A stretch of DNA of 64,000 nucleotides from a bacterium. GTDB lineage: Bacteria; Auribacterota; Auribacteria; Auribacterales; Auribacteraceae. Shown here one piece after another: positions 27,590 through 36,814 of the stretch; positions within the stretch are counted from its first letter, which is position 1; each line of letters begins with the position of its first letter. The stretch covers positions 313,192-377,191 of the forward strand of contig JAHDNF010000008.1 of assembly GCA_018435605.1 (NCBI GenBank), written 5' to 3'. The translations under genes and the position numbers were made by a program. Under the pieces are notes generated by a model. The model was not told the DNA's origin, made no database searches, and worked only from the letters and a program-made list of their open reading frames with translations.

Positions 27590-28253
27590 ATTTTGGAAAA
27601 CGATTTTACTTGTAATGACAACGGCAAGCATCGCGTTTTTATATGGATGCGGTCCGCGCGAAGAAGATGATTTTTTCTCTGACAGCGAATTTACAGATAG
27701 AGATGCAATAAGCGAAATAACCCCACAGGAAAGGATAGAGCAATATAAACAAATCCTTGAAATCGATCCCAGCGATTATCAGGTTCGCAATAATCTCGGT
27801 GTTATATACGCTCAATTGCGTTTACTTGAAGAAGCAATAGAACAATTCAAGATGGTAATCGAAACTAAACCCGACTACAACACAGCTATTTTAAATCTTG
27901 GCGCGGCTTACGGCGATATGGGGCAACTTGACAACGCTATCGAAAGTTTTAAAAAAGCTATCGAAGTAAACCCGGGATACGCAAAAGCGTATCAAAATTT
28001 AGGTGTGGCGTATTATGAAACGAAACAATATGAGCAGGCCATTGATAGTTTCGAAAAATTCATTGCTTTGCAAACAGTACCGATAGATGAATCTATATAT
28101 TATACTATTGCACAATCATACAAAAATCTTAAAAATAAAGAAATGGTTCGGCAATACTTAGAAAAAGCTCTCGAAGTAAATCCTAACAACGAACAGATCA
28201 AAGAAAACCTTTTAAATATAGACATATTCATGACCGAACTGGACAATCAATAA
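27573..28253 (+). CDS. TPR lipoprotein
   Basis: The 226-residue protein has a signal peptide with lipobox-like AFLYGC (Cys at about residue 26; Tyr at -2 is unusual). An acidic linker is followed by about four to five tetratricopeptide repeats from residue 50, such as NNLGVIYAQLRLLEEAIEQF and AILNLGAAYGDMGQLDNAIE. TPRs are protein-binding scaffolds; the partner is unknown. GGAGG precedes ATG 27573 inside the end of the DPM1-like gene. It is followed by a second TPR lipoprotein. Confidence 0.85.
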   Translation: MLNSRKFWKTILLVMTTASIAFLYGCGPREEDDFFSDSEFTDRDAISEITPQERIEQYKQILEIDPSDYQVRNNLGVIYAQLRLLEEAIEQFKMVIETKPDYNTAILNLGAAYGDMGQLDNAIESFKKAIEVNPGYAKAYQNLGVAYYETKQYEQAIDSFEKFIALQTVPIDESIYYTIAQSYKNLKNKEMVRQYLEKALEVNPNNEQIKENLLNIDIFMTELDNQ

Positions 28254-28279
28254 GCAATACAAACCAAGAGGATGTATTA

Positions 28280-28897
28280 ATGAATAAGACATGGTTATAT
28301 TTCAGCGCAGTTGTTATATGTATAGCGTTATACCTTACCGGATGCGGACGCAAAGAAGATGTATCGGTAAACGACAATATTGAGGCGTACCAGCAGGCAA
28401 TCCGCATAAACCCGAATAATGATGTGGCATACAACGGACTTGGAATCGAATACGGCATGAGAGGGGAATATGAAAAATCGATTGCCGCATTTAACAAAGC
28501 GATTGAACTTAACCCTGAACAGGCAAAATATTACGACAATATCGGAGTAGTCTACGGAAATATTGGTAAGATAGATCTTGCTATTCAACAACATTTGAAA
28601 GCGCTTGAGCTAGACCCGTACAGCGCAAACGCATATTATAACCTCGGAATATGTTATAATGACAAAACCGAATTGGATAAGGCGATAGATTCTTGGGACA
28701 AAGCATTTAAACTGGCTCCTGAAAACTATCTGTTGCCTTACAATATGGGTGTCTGTTATATGGAAAAACTTGAGTATGAGAAAGCTAAAGAATATTTCAA
28801 TAAATCGCTGGAACTTCGTCCCGATCAGGAAATCAAAAAAAGAATATTACATTATCTTGATCGTATAGAAAATCTTCCGTCAAAAGATAACCTTTAA
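28280..28897 (+). CDS. TPR lipoprotein
   Basis: This 205-residue protein has a signal peptide with a good lipobox, LTGC (Cys at residue 22). About four to five TPRs begin at residue 35 (QAIRINPNNDVAYNGLGIEY, KYYDNIGVVYGNIGKIDLAI and so on). It is similar in layout to the lipoprotein just upstream and to the TPR tails of the membrane enzymes downstream. GAGG stands before ATG 28280. Its role is unknown; its location in the putative glycosylation operon suggests an acceptor-binding or assembly role (inference). Confidence 0.87.
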   Translation: MNKTWLYFSAVVICIALYLTGCGRKEDVSVNDNIEAYQQAIRINPNNDVAYNGLGIEYGMRGEYEKSIAAFNKAIELNPEQAKYYDNIGVVYGNIGKIDLAIQQHLKALELDPYSANAYYNLGICYNDKTELDKAIDSWDKAFKLAPENYLLPYNMGVCYMEKLEYEKAKEYFNKSLELRPDQEIKKRILHYLDRIENLPSKDNL

Positions 28898-28912
28898 GGC
28901 GTTGTTCGTTGG

Positions 28913-30835
28913 GTGAACTGTTTAAAGTCCCTGTTACCATATATCGTTCTCGCATTGTTGGTTTTGATAGCGTATTTCAATACGTTGTGCAATGATTTCG
29001 TATATGACGATGCATCGGTAATAGCTGAAAACCCGCGTGTTTTCAAATTAACAAACGTTCGCTATGTTTTTTCTCCGCTCTATTTCAAATTGACAGGAAA
29101 AGGCAAAGAATATGCCTTCGGTGAAGCCAGTTACCGTCCTGCAGTCACTTTAACTTATTTTTTCGATGCTTTTGTTTTCAAAGGCAAAAGCATTGGATGT
29201 CACCTGACAAACCTTCTTTTACATCTAGCCAATGTACTTCTGTTGTATAGCTTGATAAAAAAGCTCATTCTAAGCCGGATAGCTGGGCTTACAGGCGCAT
29301 TGTTATTCTCGGTACACCCTGTGGTCACAGAATCTGTCAACGCCATAGGATTCCGTGAGGATTTACTTGTATTGCTATGTATACTCAGCGGGGCAGTTAT
29401 GCTGATTGGCAAACCAAAATCCCGTTATTGCATAAAATTATTCTTTTACGATCTCATACACTCGCTCATATTTGCTACAGCATTGTTTTCTAAAGAATCC
29501 GCAGTGGTTTATCCGATCACCTTAGCCGGATTGAGTTATATAAAGAAAATAAGCTGGCGAGAAAATAGATTTCTTTTTTTAATGTTAGGGTGCACTTTGT
29601 GTTTATATCTGGTAGTAAGGTTTATACTGCTTGACAACCCACATGCTGAGCCTCTCGCATACCCAGGCGGTACCATGACTACCAATATATACACTATGTT
29701 AAAGGTTTTTACAGGATATATCGGGCTACTGCTATACCCGATGAAACTGCTTGCCGATCATCATATACCTGTGGTTCGTCATTTTTCCGCAGTGCCTTTT
29801 ACACCTATCTTACTGACAGCGGTTATTCTCCTTATAAGCGGATACAGTTTTATTAAAGAAAGAAAAATATGGGCATACGGAGTGATATGGTTTTTGGTTA
29901 ATCTGTTGCCGGTCATGAATATTATAAAAATAGTAAACATATCCGCCGAACGATATTTGTATATACCTTTAGCAGGTATAGCGATAAGCACAGGAATGTT
30001 GTTTTTATATTGCTACAAAAAATTTAAGAAAAAAATACTTATCGCGACGATAATCTTAATTACGGCATATTCATGCAGGACAATCGTCAGAAATAGTGAC
30101 TGGCGCGATACCTTGTCGTTATGGAATTCTACTTTACGTGTGGAACCCAAAAGCCACAGGGCTCTTAGCAATCTGGCGACGTACTATTTCGATCACAAAG
30201 ACTACAAAAAAGCTATCCGGTATTACTTGCGCGCACTGGAACAACGCGCCAGCGCCATAGACCGATACAACCTTGCAAACTGTTATGTCCAAATAGAGGA
30301 TTATATGCAGGCAGAGAAAGAGTACTCTAAATCTCTCACACTCGACCCCACGAATCCGTCGGCATATAATAATCTGGCTTTACTGCTGGTCAAAATGGGC
30401 AGATACGACCAAGCGGAATCGACCCTTAAAACAATGTTGCTGTACAAACAGATCGATTCAGGCTACTTTGAAAATCTCGGACTCGTGTATGACGCAAAAG
30501 GGGAGTACGATATGGCAATTGAACAGTACCGTAAGTCGATAGAACTAAAAAGAAACAATCCGTCTGCATACAACAAATTGGCAGTTGCGTATTTCAAAAA
30601 AGGAGATATTCTGCAGGGGATTGAAGTCTGTGCTGATGGAATAGAAAAATTTCCCGATGATATCAATTTGCATAAAAATATGGCGGTAATGTACAATATA
30701 CTGGGCGATCATGAGAACGAAACGATATACTGGCAAAAGGCATACGAAATCGAGTCCACCCGCGAAAATTTAATGCAAAAAATTAAAGCCAGTCAACTGA
30801 TTATGAAAACAGGGAATACAAAGGTATCCGACTAA
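28913..30835 (+). CDS. TMTC-like GT-C membrane glycosyltransferase with C-terminal TPRs
   Basis: The 640-residue protein has about ten membrane segments in residues 8-385. The first loop has a GT-C acidic motif (CNDFVYDDASVI, Asp32-Asp33), then SYRPAVTLTYFFDAFVF, CHLTNLLLHLANVLLLY, VHPVVTESVNAIGFREDLLV and LFSKESAVVYPITL. These are the landmarks of the TMTC-type O-mannosyltransferase family. Residues about 400-640 are TPRs. Such enzymes use a polyprenol-phosphate sugar, and a DPM1-like synthase lies 1.3 kb upstream. The start is GTG 28913 with only a weak AAGG upstream. It shares one base with the paralogue downstream. Confidence 0.82.
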   Translation: MNCLKSLLPYIVLALLVLIAYFNTLCNDFVYDDASVIAENPRVFKLTNVRYVFSPLYFKLTGKGKEYAFGEASYRPAVTLTYFFDAFVFKGKSIGCHLTNLLLHLANVLLLYSLIKKLILSRIAGLTGALLFSVHPVVTESVNAIGFREDLLVLLCILSGAVMLIGKPKSRYCIKLFFYDLIHSLIFATALFSKESAVVYPITLAGLSYIKKISWRENRFLFLMLGCTLCLYLVVRFILLDNPHAEPLAYPGGTMTTNIYTMLKVFTGYIGLLLYPMKLLADHHIPVVRHFSAVPFTPILLTAVILLISGYSFIKERKIWAYGVIWFLVNLLPVMNIIKIVNISAERYLYIPLAGIAISTGMLFLYCYKKFKKKILIATIILITAYSCRTIVRNSDWRDTLSLWNSTLRVEPKSHRALSNLATYYFDHKDYKKAIRYYLRALEQRASAIDRYNLANCYVQIEDYMQAEKEYSKSLTLDPTNPSAYNNLALLLVKMGRYDQAESTLKTMLLYKQIDSGYFENLGLVYDAKGEYDMAIEQYRKSIELKRNNPSAYNKLAVAYFKKGDILQGIEVCADGIEKFPDDINLHKNMAVMYNILGDHENETIYWQKAYEIESTRENLMQKIKASQLIMKTGNTKVSD

Positions 30836-32772
30836 TGACAAAAGGTCGATTCCGGATAGAATATCCTATTATTATCATACTTGCAGTAATCGTGTTCGGA
30901 AATATACTGCAAAACAAGTTTGTCTTCGATGATATGAGTACTATCGTAACCAATACCGTAATCAAAGATTTTTCACGGATTCCAGTCTTATTTTCCAAAG
31001 CGTATTTCAAACCGTCTGGCACAGGTTATTTCACTATATCAGGCGAGGGAAGTTACCGGCCTGTGGTTACATTCAGTTATTTCATAGATTACGCAATATG
31101 GGGATTATCCGGTTTCGGGTTTCATCTGACAAACCTGCTGTTGCATCTTTTTACAGTGATGTTTTTTTACATTTTCGCCGAACGAATTATGCAAAACAGG
31201 ACGTATGCTTTTATTTCCGCTATGTTGTATGCAGTACATCCGTTATTGACCGAAACGGTAAATTGTGTTTCGTTCAGAGAAGACATACTTTGCGCGTTAT
31301 TTTTTTGGATTACGCTTGCTCTGTTCCAAAAACCGATTCAAAATCGAATTATCAATTATTTATGTATCTTTATAAGTTCAATTTTTTGTCTATTTTCCAA
31401 AGAAAGCGGTATCATTCTTCTGCCGGTTTTACTGTTGGTGGATTTTTTCTCTGTGAATTCAAATAGAATGTCTAAAAATACAAATAAATTCTTATCCATG
31501 GAGTATGCTTGCGTTGGAGCAGTTACGGTTTTATACATCTTAACCCGTTTTTACATAATGAAAAACCCGTATGAAGAAAACATAGGCTATCCGGGCAATC
31601 GTTTTTCTATAAATATCATTGTGATGCAACAGGTTATAGCCAGATATATCAGGTTATTGTTCTTTCCATTCGGGCTGACAGCGGATTATACGGAATATTT
31701 TCCCAAACCATTGATAAACAGAGGATATATCATTGTTTCGTCGCTGTACGGATTGTTTTTTATAGCTTCTGTAATAGCAGGACTCATATTATCTTTCAAA
31801 AACAGGATGCGTAATAAGTTTTCTGTACCTGCTGTTTCAATGGTACTTTTTTTTCTGAGCCTTGTTCCTGTCATGAATATCATCCCTATAAAAAATATTA
31901 TTGCGGAACGATATTTGTATCTACCGTTCGGTTTTTTTGCATTAATTGTAGCTGGATTTCTGAGCAGTCGCAAAACACCCATGCAACGTCCTTCATTGAT
32001 TGTACTTACAGTGTCAATTATAGTTTTATTCTCATGTTTAAGCATAACCAGAAACCATAACTGGTCTGATGGCTACCATTTATGGAAATCCACATTGCGA
32101 GTCAACCCGAAAAGTTTTCACGCACATAATAACTTGGCAAGTATTTATGATGAGCACGGGAACTTAGAAAAGGCCATGTATCACTATAAACAGGCCATTT
32201 CGATGCGTCCCTACGATGCGATTCCATACTACAATCTTGCCAACACATTAAAAAATAAAGGTCGCTTTTATGACGCCATTACATATTATAAAAAAGCCAT
32301 CGAAAACCAATCATCGCTCGTCGAACCTCATGTAAACATAGGTTTGGTCTATGCACGGCTCGGTAATTTTGATCTTGCTGAAACCCATTTTAGAAATGCT
32401 ATACGCATTCAGCCAAACGACGCCAACGCTCATAATAACCTTGGTGTAGTACTTGGCCATAAAGGCAAATTAGACGATGCTGTCAGAGAACATCAAATTG
32501 CCCTAAGACTAGACCCTTACAATGAAAACGCCTATTTGAATCTCGCTATTTGTTATATCGACATGAACAATTACAATGAAGCGATCAATGTCTTGAATCG
32601 ACTATTAAAATTGAATCCGCAGTATGCCGAAGCATATTATCTGGCTGGAAAATCTTTCGAAGCACTAGGAGATATCAAAAAAGCTATAACTCAGTATAAG
32701 CGGACAATAACCATCAATCCTAAACACTCTAACGCTATGGAAGCCCTGAAACGAGTATTGAACCAATTATAA
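30835..32772 (+). CDS. TMTC-like GT-C membrane glycosyltransferase with C-terminal TPRs (paralogue)
   Basis: The 645-residue paralogue of the preceding gene has the same order: LQNKFVFDDMSTIV (Asp32-Asp33), GEGSYRPVVTFSYFIDYAIW, FHLTNLLLHLFTVMFFYIFA, VHPLLTETVNCVSFREDILC and LFSKESGIILLPVLL. It ends in about seven TPRs (residues about 395-645). The start overlaps the previous stop by one base (TAATG). Sequence identity to its neighbour is moderate, so the duplication is not recent. It is the last gene of the block; a long AT-rich spacer follows. Confidence 0.82.
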   Translation: MTKGRFRIEYPIIIILAVIVFGNILQNKFVFDDMSTIVTNTVIKDFSRIPVLFSKAYFKPSGTGYFTISGEGSYRPVVTFSYFIDYAIWGLSGFGFHLTNLLLHLFTVMFFYIFAERIMQNRTYAFISAMLYAVHPLLTETVNCVSFREDILCALFFWITLALFQKPIQNRIINYLCIFISSIFCLFSKESGIILLPVLLLVDFFSVNSNRMSKNTNKFLSMEYACVGAVTVLYILTRFYIMKNPYEENIGYPGNRFSINIIVMQQVIARYIRLLFFPFGLTADYTEYFPKPLINRGYIIVSSLYGLFFIASVIAGLILSFKNRMRNKFSVPAVSMVLFFLSLVPVMNIIPIKNIIAERYLYLPFGFFALIVAGFLSSRKTPMQRPSLIVLTVSIIVLFSCLSITRNHNWSDGYHLWKSTLRVNPKSFHAHNNLASIYDEHGNLEKAMYHYKQAISMRPYDAIPYYNLANTLKNKGRFYDAITYYKKAIENQSSLVEPHVNIGLVYARLGNFDLAETHFRNAIRIQPNDANAHNNLGVVLGHKGKLDDAVREHQIALRLDPYNENAYLNLAICYIDMNNYNEAINVLNRLLKLNPQYAEAYYLAGKSFEALGDIKKAITQYKRTITINPKHSNAMEALKRVLNQL

Positions 32773-33502
32773 ATTGAATCATCCGCGCAGTATTTCAAAT
32801 CATAATACAAAATCGTTCCAAGCTCTAAACGATAGCACAAAAGCTAAGCATTTAATCAAAGTCAGGCAAATAGTTTTTGCGGTTTACAAAGTTATAACGA
32901 TCATTTTTCCAATTCAGATATTTAACATAATATATATTATCGGACGTTTTGTTTTTAATATTGGACGTCGTGTCTATTGTTTTGTTGAATCGCAAAACTT
33001 ATGCGACAATAAAACAATTATCAGTACTTTTGCTGGTTAAACAAATCTCAATCCTCCTATATTAGTTCAAATATTTAACTTTTATATTTTTAATTTCTTT
33101 TTTGTCACTAAAAAAGCAAATCTATAATATATTTTTTATTATCCATTAATAACAAGGTTATTATATAGATTATTTAATCAAGAGCTTTATTTTTCAAAAA
33201 ACATAAAACCATGGCAATCTATCTAATATAAATCTCATATCTATCTATTCTATATATTGTTATATATTGTTATAAAGGTTTAACATTATTATTTTTTCAC
33301 AGTGGGAAGTTAATAAATATTTACGTTAATTTGTGGATATTTACAGCATAAGATATGGATGTTATGAATTAAGTGTACTGGAAAAATGATTTATTGGTTT
33401 TCAGAGAAAAATATCTTTTTGCGAAGTACATGAACATTTTTTCTATAATGTGGGAATTAAATAAGTTTACCGGCCGGAAAAGATAATTTTGCGAAATAAA
33501 TT
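32773..33502. other. AT-rich gene-less spacer
   Basis: These 730 bases between two convergent genes are visibly AT-rich, with many homopolymer runs. A 10-base direct repeat TATATATTGT occurs twice in tandem at 33251-33270. I see no convincing ORF, RNA, terminator stem or insertion-sequence end. A reading frame over 32774-33040 lacks a proper start and ribosome-binding site and looks non-coding. Confidence 0.6.
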
Positions 33503-35683
33503 TCACACCGACCACATCGTATTTTCAAATTCTGCGTCAGGAACGGAAAAAGATATGACGCCAGAGTTAGGATATTTCTCTAAAGACAAGTCATCGTGTT
33601 TTATTTCAGCAAAAAAAGACACATCGTAACCGGGATGCAGTTTCAGTTTTTCGAACGGTATAGATAACTCGATAATTTTATCTGCCTTTATGGATGTATA
33701 CTTCCCGACCTGTTGTTTTTTATTTTGCTCCACAATAAAAAGTACATAACTAATCTTTGTATTTCGTTCAAACGGAAACTCTATGAGAAATTGTTTTTCC
33801 GCGGCGTTGATAGTAATAGCAACTGTTTTCTTTTCTTTATTGTTCCATGACTCATTGTGAAACGGGTCAAACCTTAGATATAAATGTTGCAAATCAAACC
33901 CATAGAAAATAGTTTTCAAAAAAATTTCCGATTTATGCATTGTTGTAGTTGATTTGCTGGTATTGTAGTAGCCGGCTTCCTGCCATTCATAGAAATGTGT
34001 CTTACGTCCGTCAATAATAGGATGAATAAATCCAACCGGCTTTTCAATGATAGATTCTGTTTTATGAGACACAATAATAGGATTTTTAAGATACGCAGGT
34101 ATGGAAGAATCAAGCATCCTATAAACATTAATCAGATGTAGTCGGAATAAACGGTCGAACTCTTCGTCATTATCTGTAGAAAACGGTTCGCCATACCACC
34201 AGAACCAGTCGCTTCCCTCTGCCATAAATATTTCCGACATAACTTTTTGCTTAAGTTCGTCGGATGCTTCAGGATTCTTAGCAAACCATGTATCGAGAAA
34301 TTCCCTTGTCTGCCGCAAATAATTCCACGCCTGATTTTTTTCACTATCTGCAATCCAAATTTTAAAATCATGGTTGATCCATGATCCAGAATGCAAATGA
34401 CTTAATTGATTTTTAGGCTGGTTATTTGCCAGATAATCGGATACACGTGTTGTTTTGATAGTTTTGAGATTGGATAATTGAGTATACAACTGCCTAAAAA
34501 ACTCTTCGCCGCCATCAGAAAAATATTCCCATGCGTTTTCCCCATCAAGAAACACACCGACCAACGGTTTTTCAATAGTTGTGGAATGAAGAATTTTATT
34601 GAGATGATTGAGAAAATCAGCAACGGATTGAACAGGTGGATTTTTTGCGTAGGTAAACCCTATAACATCCGACAACCCCTTATCTCGGAACAAGACAGAA
34701 ATATTCGAGTCCTGATATGAAAACCGATAGGGCTGAAACAAGCTGTCATCTCTTGAATGTGATGCCCCTAGAGAATATTTGAGTATTTCCTCATCGGTGG
34801 CAATCCATTGTATGCCCGCTTCTTGAAAAAACGGAACGATTTCAGGACACACCGAACCTTCGGAAGGCCACATTCCGACAGGCCTAAATCCGAAAAGCGT
34901 TTCGAAATAGTCTACTCCCCTCTTGATTTGGTCATTGGCGTCTACGGGATACTGAAAACGGCTCGGCAATATTGCATCCGGCATGGAGCGATACGCGAAA
35001 TTAGTGTCATAAATAAGGGGTAAAATAGGATGATACATAGGTGTTGTGGTTAATTCAATCTGGCCGTTTTGAGCTAACTTCTTATATAAAGGTATGATTT
35101 GGTTTATCACCTCGTATTGCAGGTCTATTAAATCACGTTTGTCATGTTCGGAAAACTGCTTGCCTTTCTTAATTAATTCATTTATATGGGGATACTTTTT
35201 ACGTGCTCTGTATCCGAACCATGTCAGGTTGAACCACATTTGCAAATCGCGATAATCTTGAGCAGAAAATTGTCTTACGATAGAAGGCCAGTCTTTTTCA
35301 TTTACAACACCGACTCCCCTGCTTGTGAGTAACTGCCAATATCGCGGGTACGGCTTTATCATGGTATCCCAGTTAGCCATGAAAAAGTTAGACAGGATAA
35401 ACTGCTTGTCGTCATCTGTCAAATCGGATGCGGATTGCAGTGTAATATCGATAAAAACATCCTTAGCGGATTGAGTTACATAATCCATTAACTGTTGCAG
35501 TAAGGACGGGACAATATTGAACGTTGCGTGTATGCAAGGATATTCCTCAAGGATAGAAGGCATATCAAAATAGCCTTTCAACGCATGCATGCGAACCCAT
35601 GGCATATGATAAGTACCGGAGAGCGTGTCTTTATAGTAGGGTTGATGCATATGCCATAAAAAGGCAAGCGACAACTCTTTCAT
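33503..35683 (-). CDS. GH57 family glycoside hydrolase (alpha-glucan active)
   Basis: The 726-residue protein starts with the GH57 motif ELSLAFLWHMHQPYY (HQP at residues 13-15). It has GMWPSEGSVCPEIVPFFQEA (nucleophile Glu region), WIATDEEIL, and VFLDGENAWEYF (acid/base Asp region), then a helical region and a beta-rich C-terminal part. GH57 includes alpha-amylase, 4-alpha-glucanotransferase, branching and amylopullulanase activities; the exact one cannot be told. It overlaps galT by 4 bases and lies downstream of glgC and glgA, so it most likely acts on glycogen or maltodextrin. Confidence 0.9.
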   Translation of the reverse strand: MKELSLAFLWHMHQPYYKDTLSGTYHMPWVRMHALKGYFDMPSILEEYPCIHATFNIVPSLLQQLMDYVTQSAKDVFIDITLQSASDLTDDDKQFILSNFFMANWDTMIKPYPRYWQLLTSRGVGVVNEKDWPSIVRQFSAQDYRDLQMWFNLTWFGYRARKKYPHINELIKKGKQFSEHDKRDLIDLQYEVINQIIPLYKKLAQNGQIELTTTPMYHPILPLIYDTNFAYRSMPDAILPSRFQYPVDANDQIKRGVDYFETLFGFRPVGMWPSEGSVCPEIVPFFQEAGIQWIATDEEILKYSLGASHSRDDSLFQPYRFSYQDSNISVLFRDKGLSDVIGFTYAKNPPVQSVADFLNHLNKILHSTTIEKPLVGVFLDGENAWEYFSDGGEEFFRQLYTQLSNLKTIKTTRVSDYLANNQPKNQLSHLHSGSWINHDFKIWIADSEKNQAWNYLRQTREFLDTWFAKNPEASDELKQKVMSEIFMAEGSDWFWWYGEPFSTDNDEEFDRLFRLHLINVYRMLDSSIPAYLKNPIIVSHKTESIIEKPVGFIHPIIDGRKTHFYEWQEAGYYNTSKSTTTMHKSEIFLKTIFYGFDLQHLYLRFDPFHNESWNNKEKKTVAITINAAEKQFLIEFPFERNTKISYVLFIVEQNKKQQVGKYTSIKADKIIELSIPFEKLKLHPGYDVSFFAEIKHDDLSLEKYPNSGVISFSVPDAEFENTMWSV

Positions 35684-36699
35684 AAAACAACCTCTTGCAG
35701 ATATCGCGCCGCTTCTTCAGGAACAGTGGGGTTAATATAAAAACCGGTACCCCATTCAAAACCTGCCAAGCGTGTCAGGCGAGGCATAATTTCTATGTGC
35801 CAGTGGAAATCCTGATCAATCGTAGTCCAATATCCGCTTCGCATCCAACGCACAGGACCTGTTCGCAACATAAAGTTATACTGCGGATTATTAAGAGCCA
35901 CCGACAACTTGCCCAGAGTATTGATCATCATATCGGCTAGTACAGGTATTTCTTCAGGGGTAATATTTTCAAAATCAGCGTAATGACGTTTCGGCATGAC
36001 CCATATTTCGAAAGGAAAGCGTGACGCAAACGGACAAAAAGCTATAAACCCTGCATTTTCATATACAATTCTAACTCTCTGATTCTGCTCCTCGCGGATG
36101 ATATCGCAGTAGACGCATCTATCTTTATATTGAAAATATTCTTGCGCCCCGGCCAATTCTTCACAAACACGTTTTGGGGTAATCGGCAAAGCAATAAGCT
36201 GAGAATGGGAATGACTCAATGAAGCGCCGGCCAGTTCGCCTTCATTCTTAAACAACAAGATATATTTGAAGCGCATATCCTGTTTTAAATCCTGCAACCT
36301 TATTTTATAGGCTTCAAAAACTTTTGTCATACAATCGACGCTGTATTCATGCATGCGTTTATCATGATCCGGTGTTTCGATTATAACTTCATGAGCTCCG
36401 ATACCGTTCATTTTATCGTACATGCCCACGCCGACTTTCTCCATATCACCCTCAATTCGCAATGCGGGAAATTTATTCGGTACAACCCGCACTTGCCAAC
36501 CTGACTCGTTAGGATATGAATGAGGCGAACGAAACGCAAAAATTTCCGGAGGTGTTTTACGTTCATTTCCTTCGCAAAAAGGACATGACTTTGTTGATGA
36601 TTTACCATGTGACACAGCAAAATCAATCGGACGTCTGGAACGTTCGGTTGATATTATAACCCACCGCCCAATAATAGGATCTTTTCGTAATTCCGGCAT
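35680..36699 (-). CDS. galT: Galactose-1-phosphate uridylyltransferase family protein
   Basis: The 339-residue HIT-superfamily enzyme has DPIIGRWVIISTERSRRPID at the N-terminus, zinc-binding-type CPFCEGNERKTPPEIF and CVYCDIIREE, and the active site SLSHSHSQLIALP (H-x-H-x-Q with catalytic His). In cyanobacteria-like and PVC genomes such proteins sit beside glycogen genes and may handle ADP- or UDP-sugar exchange, so galactose specificity is not assured. It is 4 bases coupled to the GH57 gene and separated from glgA by a terminator. Confidence 0.88.
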   Translation of the reverse strand: MPELRKDPIIGRWVIISTERSRRPIDFAVSHGKSSTKSCPFCEGNERKTPPEIFAFRSPHSYPNESGWQVRVVPNKFPALRIEGDMEKVGVGMYDKMNGIGAHEVIIETPDHDKRMHEYSVDCMTKVFEAYKIRLQDLKQDMRFKYILLFKNEGELAGASLSHSHSQLIALPITPKRVCEELAGAQEYFQYKDRCVYCDIIREEQNQRVRIVYENAGFIAFCPFASRFPFEIWVMPKRHYADFENITPEEIPVLADMMINTLGKLSVALNNPQYNFMLRTGPVRWMRSGYWTTIDQDFHWHIEIMPRLTRLAGFEWGTGFYINPTVPEEAARYLQEVVL

Positions 36700-36737
36700 A
36701 TCAGATTCTCCCGGTTATTTGAATCGCCATAAAACAT

Positions 36738-36774
36738 AAAAAATGGATGATAATCCAAGGTTACCATCCACTTT
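36738..36774 (-). terminator. Rho-independent terminator after glgA
   Basis: Read on the minus strand, arms around GTGGATGGTAA and TTATCATCCAT form a 10-bp stem with one G-U pair, a loop of seven bases, then TTTTTTATGTTTT. The wobble pair works only on the minus strand, so it terminates transcription coming from glgA. Confidence 0.75.
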
Positions 36775-36814
36775 TCATACAACATCAAAAAAAATTATCA
36801 ATGAACTATCTCTG

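Noticed and set aside
32774-33040. 88-codon reading frame in the AT-rich spacer
   Set aside because: It has a non-ATG start right after the preceding stop, no ribosome-binding site, and a composition expected of AT-rich non-coding DNA.
33330-33350. TGTGGATAT in the AT-rich spacer, considered as a DnaA box and sign of an origin
   Set aside because: It is a single imperfect match without a cluster of boxes or a dnaA/dnaN neighbourhood.
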